A stretch of 64,000 bases of DNA, taken from NCBI GenBank assembly GCA_965153455.1, contig OZ234498.1, positions 5,704,001 through 5,768,000 of the forward strand. Reading direction: 5' to 3'. The position numbers and the translations under genes were made by a program. Under the pieces are notes generated by a model, which was given only the letters and a program-made list of their open reading frames with translations, was not told where the DNA came from and ran no database searches. The DNA is from Sphagnum compactum (taxonomy: Eukaryota; Bryophyta; Sphagnopsida; Sphagnales). The first letter of the stretch is position 1, and each line of letters opens with the position of its first letter. Of this stretch, positions 61,461-64,000 are shown one piece after another.

Positions 61461-63878
61461 TTAGAAGTTTTCTTTGTGAAATTCAAACCTTGTGGTTGAC
61501 TTCGAAGTGTATGTGGAGCACAGTGTTTGTAGCTCCTTAACCAAGGCAACTGGCCCACAGTAAAATACACCTGCATTTATTGATCAATTAGCTAAGTCTT
61601 AGTGGAAGGGCATCTAAGAGCAATAATCAACTAGATTCTTGTGTAAATTGTTGGTCATTGTTGAAAGGGGGGAAGGTGAAGAAAATTTAGGCTTACCAAT
61701 GCGTTTATCTTTATGAGTAGCAGCAAGTGATGAGAATACGGTCTTCCAATTAGGTCTTCCAAAATGTGTACGGGCCTGTAGTTCACACCACAGATGAGAC
61801 ACATTATTTTTTGTGAGAAGATGGACTACTTTCTCAAAGAGGATAATATATCTCAGAAAGTCAAATGCTAGTAGTACTCACCCGAGTTCCTGAAACAAAA
61901 TCCATCCCATCTTTGGCTTGATTCAATGCTTGCAGCATTGTCACCAAAGCTGAGCGTGCATCCCCTTCCTCATACACACTTGTTAGGTAGTTATGCATCT
62001 GTATCACAGCCTGCACAAACCAAAATTCCCCATGAGTGATTTATATGTGATTTATGCTAATTATTGTGTTGTTTGTTCTCATTTCTTTTTGGTGTGGCCA
62101 GCATCAGACACTAGCATGAAAGGACAGTAATTATTCCATTGGAAGACTGCAAGCACTTTGCACCTTCTGGTCACTCTCCTCCACGTCCTTCATTACTCCT
62201 CTGAACCAATCGAATGACCCTTGCTCCCTAGTTACCCAATAGAAGTAGGCTTTAGTCATTGTACAGTGTGGTTTCTGGTGGTGGTGTCTCTGACCCTGCA
62301 CTGGGTGGTTATCTGAAGAGGAAATCTGCGCAAATGAGGTCTCAGTAAGTACCCGATGATCAGGTCAAGTGTACAATCCTCATAGGTCTGAGGTACAATC
62401 CTTATATGTCTTAGGTAGCTTTTTGGCAGTTCAACTGCAGAATGCCAAAATGTTTCAATAATCACGGTCGAGAAGATTGTTTGCAGCATGTAGGAGTCCA
62501 GAACACAGGAGCAAATGTAGAGTCTTTAAATTCTTGTGGTGGATTGGAGTGTTTTAAACTATGTCTGAGTCCTGCTTGCTATGCAACCTATTTATCTTGC
62601 TGTGGCAAGATCTGAAATGAAAGAGGGGTAGTGTCATGAGTAGCATACAGGGCTGTTCTCTTTGCTGCGGTTGAGCATGTCCTTGAGAATGCTAATGAAT
62701 GGTGTTGCCCCAATGCCCAGTCCAACGAGGAGCAACACGTCATATTTAAGATAGTCTTGGGCGGGTGCTCCATATGGTCCATCAATGTGCAGGCGTGGGA
62801 ATCTGTCAATGATGGCAGCAAGCAATTTTCATCATGTACTTGCTCATGCTCCTTGTGATTCTTCCTTGATTGGTTAAGGCATCAGCTTTATGTTCTGACT
62901 ACATGTTTGATCTGGGAGAATATCGACCCACTACTCTCTATATTACACCCACAGGAGAAGCTCTATGTAGCATTGTTGTTTCACAGAAATCCTCTAACAA
63001 GATCTGCTTGAAAACAGAGCTAGAAACTGCCACCATACCCTCTCTGACCTCACGCCTAACCTGTTGAATTCCTGATTGCTCATTTGTTGAGAGAATGGGT
63101 GGAGAGAGCATGCAATTATTTGCAAATGGTGCAGATCCATCAAATTGAAAAGTTGTTTAAGTTCTGAAATGTGCACCTTGGAGCTGAAGTTATTTCTCCA
63201 CTGAGACCAAGGTCATTTTGAGCTTGCATGTGCATACGACCTCCACTTGCCTGTGATGTTTTTAAGGGTGTAAGACATTAGTAGTCCTTGTTGCAAAAGA
63301 GTCTGAAAATCAGTATGGAAAAAATAATTGTAACTCCCCTGACTGAGCCAATGGATTCAGGATAGCCAATTAGGGCAAGAGATGAGAGCCTTTCTTTTAC
63401 CTCTGTAAAGATTTGTCTCATTGCAGTGGTCCAGTCACCTGAAGCACGAATGTGGATACTCAAAAAGGGATCCCCGGGCGCTGATGTGATTGAAAATGGG
63501 TGCCTGTCATTCATGAAGTGTCTGAAAAAAATCAATCACCTGCCGACACTAAAAAAGTATGCTCCTGAGACCTCTACAATTTGTGATCTCTTGGGGATCA
63601 GAGTGTCCCCTCTCTTCCTTTATGGTTACCCAAGTCAACAATAGCTCTTGTAGCAACAAGAAACTGCCTGTTGCCTCAGCTTTAAAGGCAGGATTTAGTT
63701 TATCATGTGATGGCAAGACTGCAAGAAAAACTGATAGATAGAAAGGGGTTTAGGCAACTGACCACTCGAATGATGAGATCTGAGTACATTTAAGAAAGAG
63801 GTACATGCCACTTTTGTATTTGAAATTTGCAGGTTTGGTCATGAGGATGGCCAACACATTCCCAGTATGGATTGATGC
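61461..63878 (-). CDS. RBOH NADPH oxidase, C-terminal part (window-truncated)
   Basis: Plant respiratory burst oxidase: a plasma-membrane flavocytochrome that takes electrons from NADPH through FAD and haems to make extracellular superoxide. Eight minus-strand exons join without a stop: 63878-63763, 63503-63401, 63250-63177, 62802-62649, 62325-62164, 62010-61882, 61775-61697, 61570-61461, giving 308 residues. The FAD part has [12 protein letters not shown] and [11 protein letters not shown]. The NADPH part has [60 protein letters not shown] and [11 protein letters not shown]. The end is [13 protein letters not shown] to FEFHKENF, the usual RBOH terminus. EF-hands and membrane helices would lie beyond the window. 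The start of the 62325 exon could instead be at the later in-phase acceptor before GGTCAG. Nothing upstream of 63878 could be assigned with confidence. Confidence 0.93.
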
Positions 63879-64000
63879 CTGTTGGTTCACACCGTCAATC
63901 AACAATCATCAGTCCCTTTTCTATTCCCTTCAATGTTTGAGCTGCTGCTGATGCAAAAACTTGACTCTGGAGCAGTCTCTTCATTGAGTTGGGAATCTGA

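Overview
The window is nuclear DNA of a streptophyte, most likely a land plant with swimming sperm. Three things point there. The E2F, RBOH NADPH oxidase and ARID-PHD genes are of plant type. All genes have many short GT-AG introns with TGCAG-like acceptors, and the intergenic DNA is AT-rich and full of decayed LTR retrotransposons. An IQUB-like gene, a family tied to ciliary radial spokes, is present, and seed plants without flagellated sperm are not expected to keep it. I cannot choose between bryophyte, lycophyte, fern and charophyte from sequence alone. All exon coordinates were read by eye from splice sites and reading-frame phase; no alignment or search was run.

Layout. 1-3.7 kb: AT-rich DNA with an eight-copy ~55-bp tandem array. 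3.7-8.8 kb: E2F-type cell-cycle transcription factor (+), 13 coding exons, with an E2F-like site in its own leader and a candidate U12-type last intron. 9-26 kb: gene-free; a Ty1/copia scrap, a Ty3/gypsy integrase relic followed by a long decayed coiled-coil ORF, a second decayed Ty3/gypsy pol, a tRNA-headed SINE-like element, G-rich tetranucleotide arrays and a small inverted-repeat (MITE-like) element. 26.6-33.3 kb: complete ARID-PHD protein of the plant ARID4 type (-), 17 exons. 33.3-34.8 kb: shared head-to-head promoter region full of trinucleotide repeats. 34.8-36.9 kb: YIF1-family Golgi membrane protein (+), 5 exons. 38.9-39.5 kb: tandem array. 40.2-44.2 kb: IQUB-like axonemal gene (+), 7 exons. 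44.2-58.5 kb: gene desert with two GC-rich insertions, another SINE-like copy, and a satellite array split by a solo LTR. 58.8-60.6 kb: mitochondrial ISCA2-type Fe-S assembly protein (+), 4 exons. 61.5-63.9 kb: the C-terminal half of an RBOH NADPH oxidase (-), running off the window.

The genes are unrelated housekeeping, chromatin, cell-cycle, ciliary and redox genes, not an operon-like system. The only architectural couplings are the head-to-head ARID4/YIF1 pair and the convergent ISCA2/RBOH pair. I found no convincing new multi-gene system. The most interesting items are the truncated-architecture IQUB gene, the candidate U12 intron and self-site in E2F, the extra ORF after a gypsy integrase, and several structured repeats.
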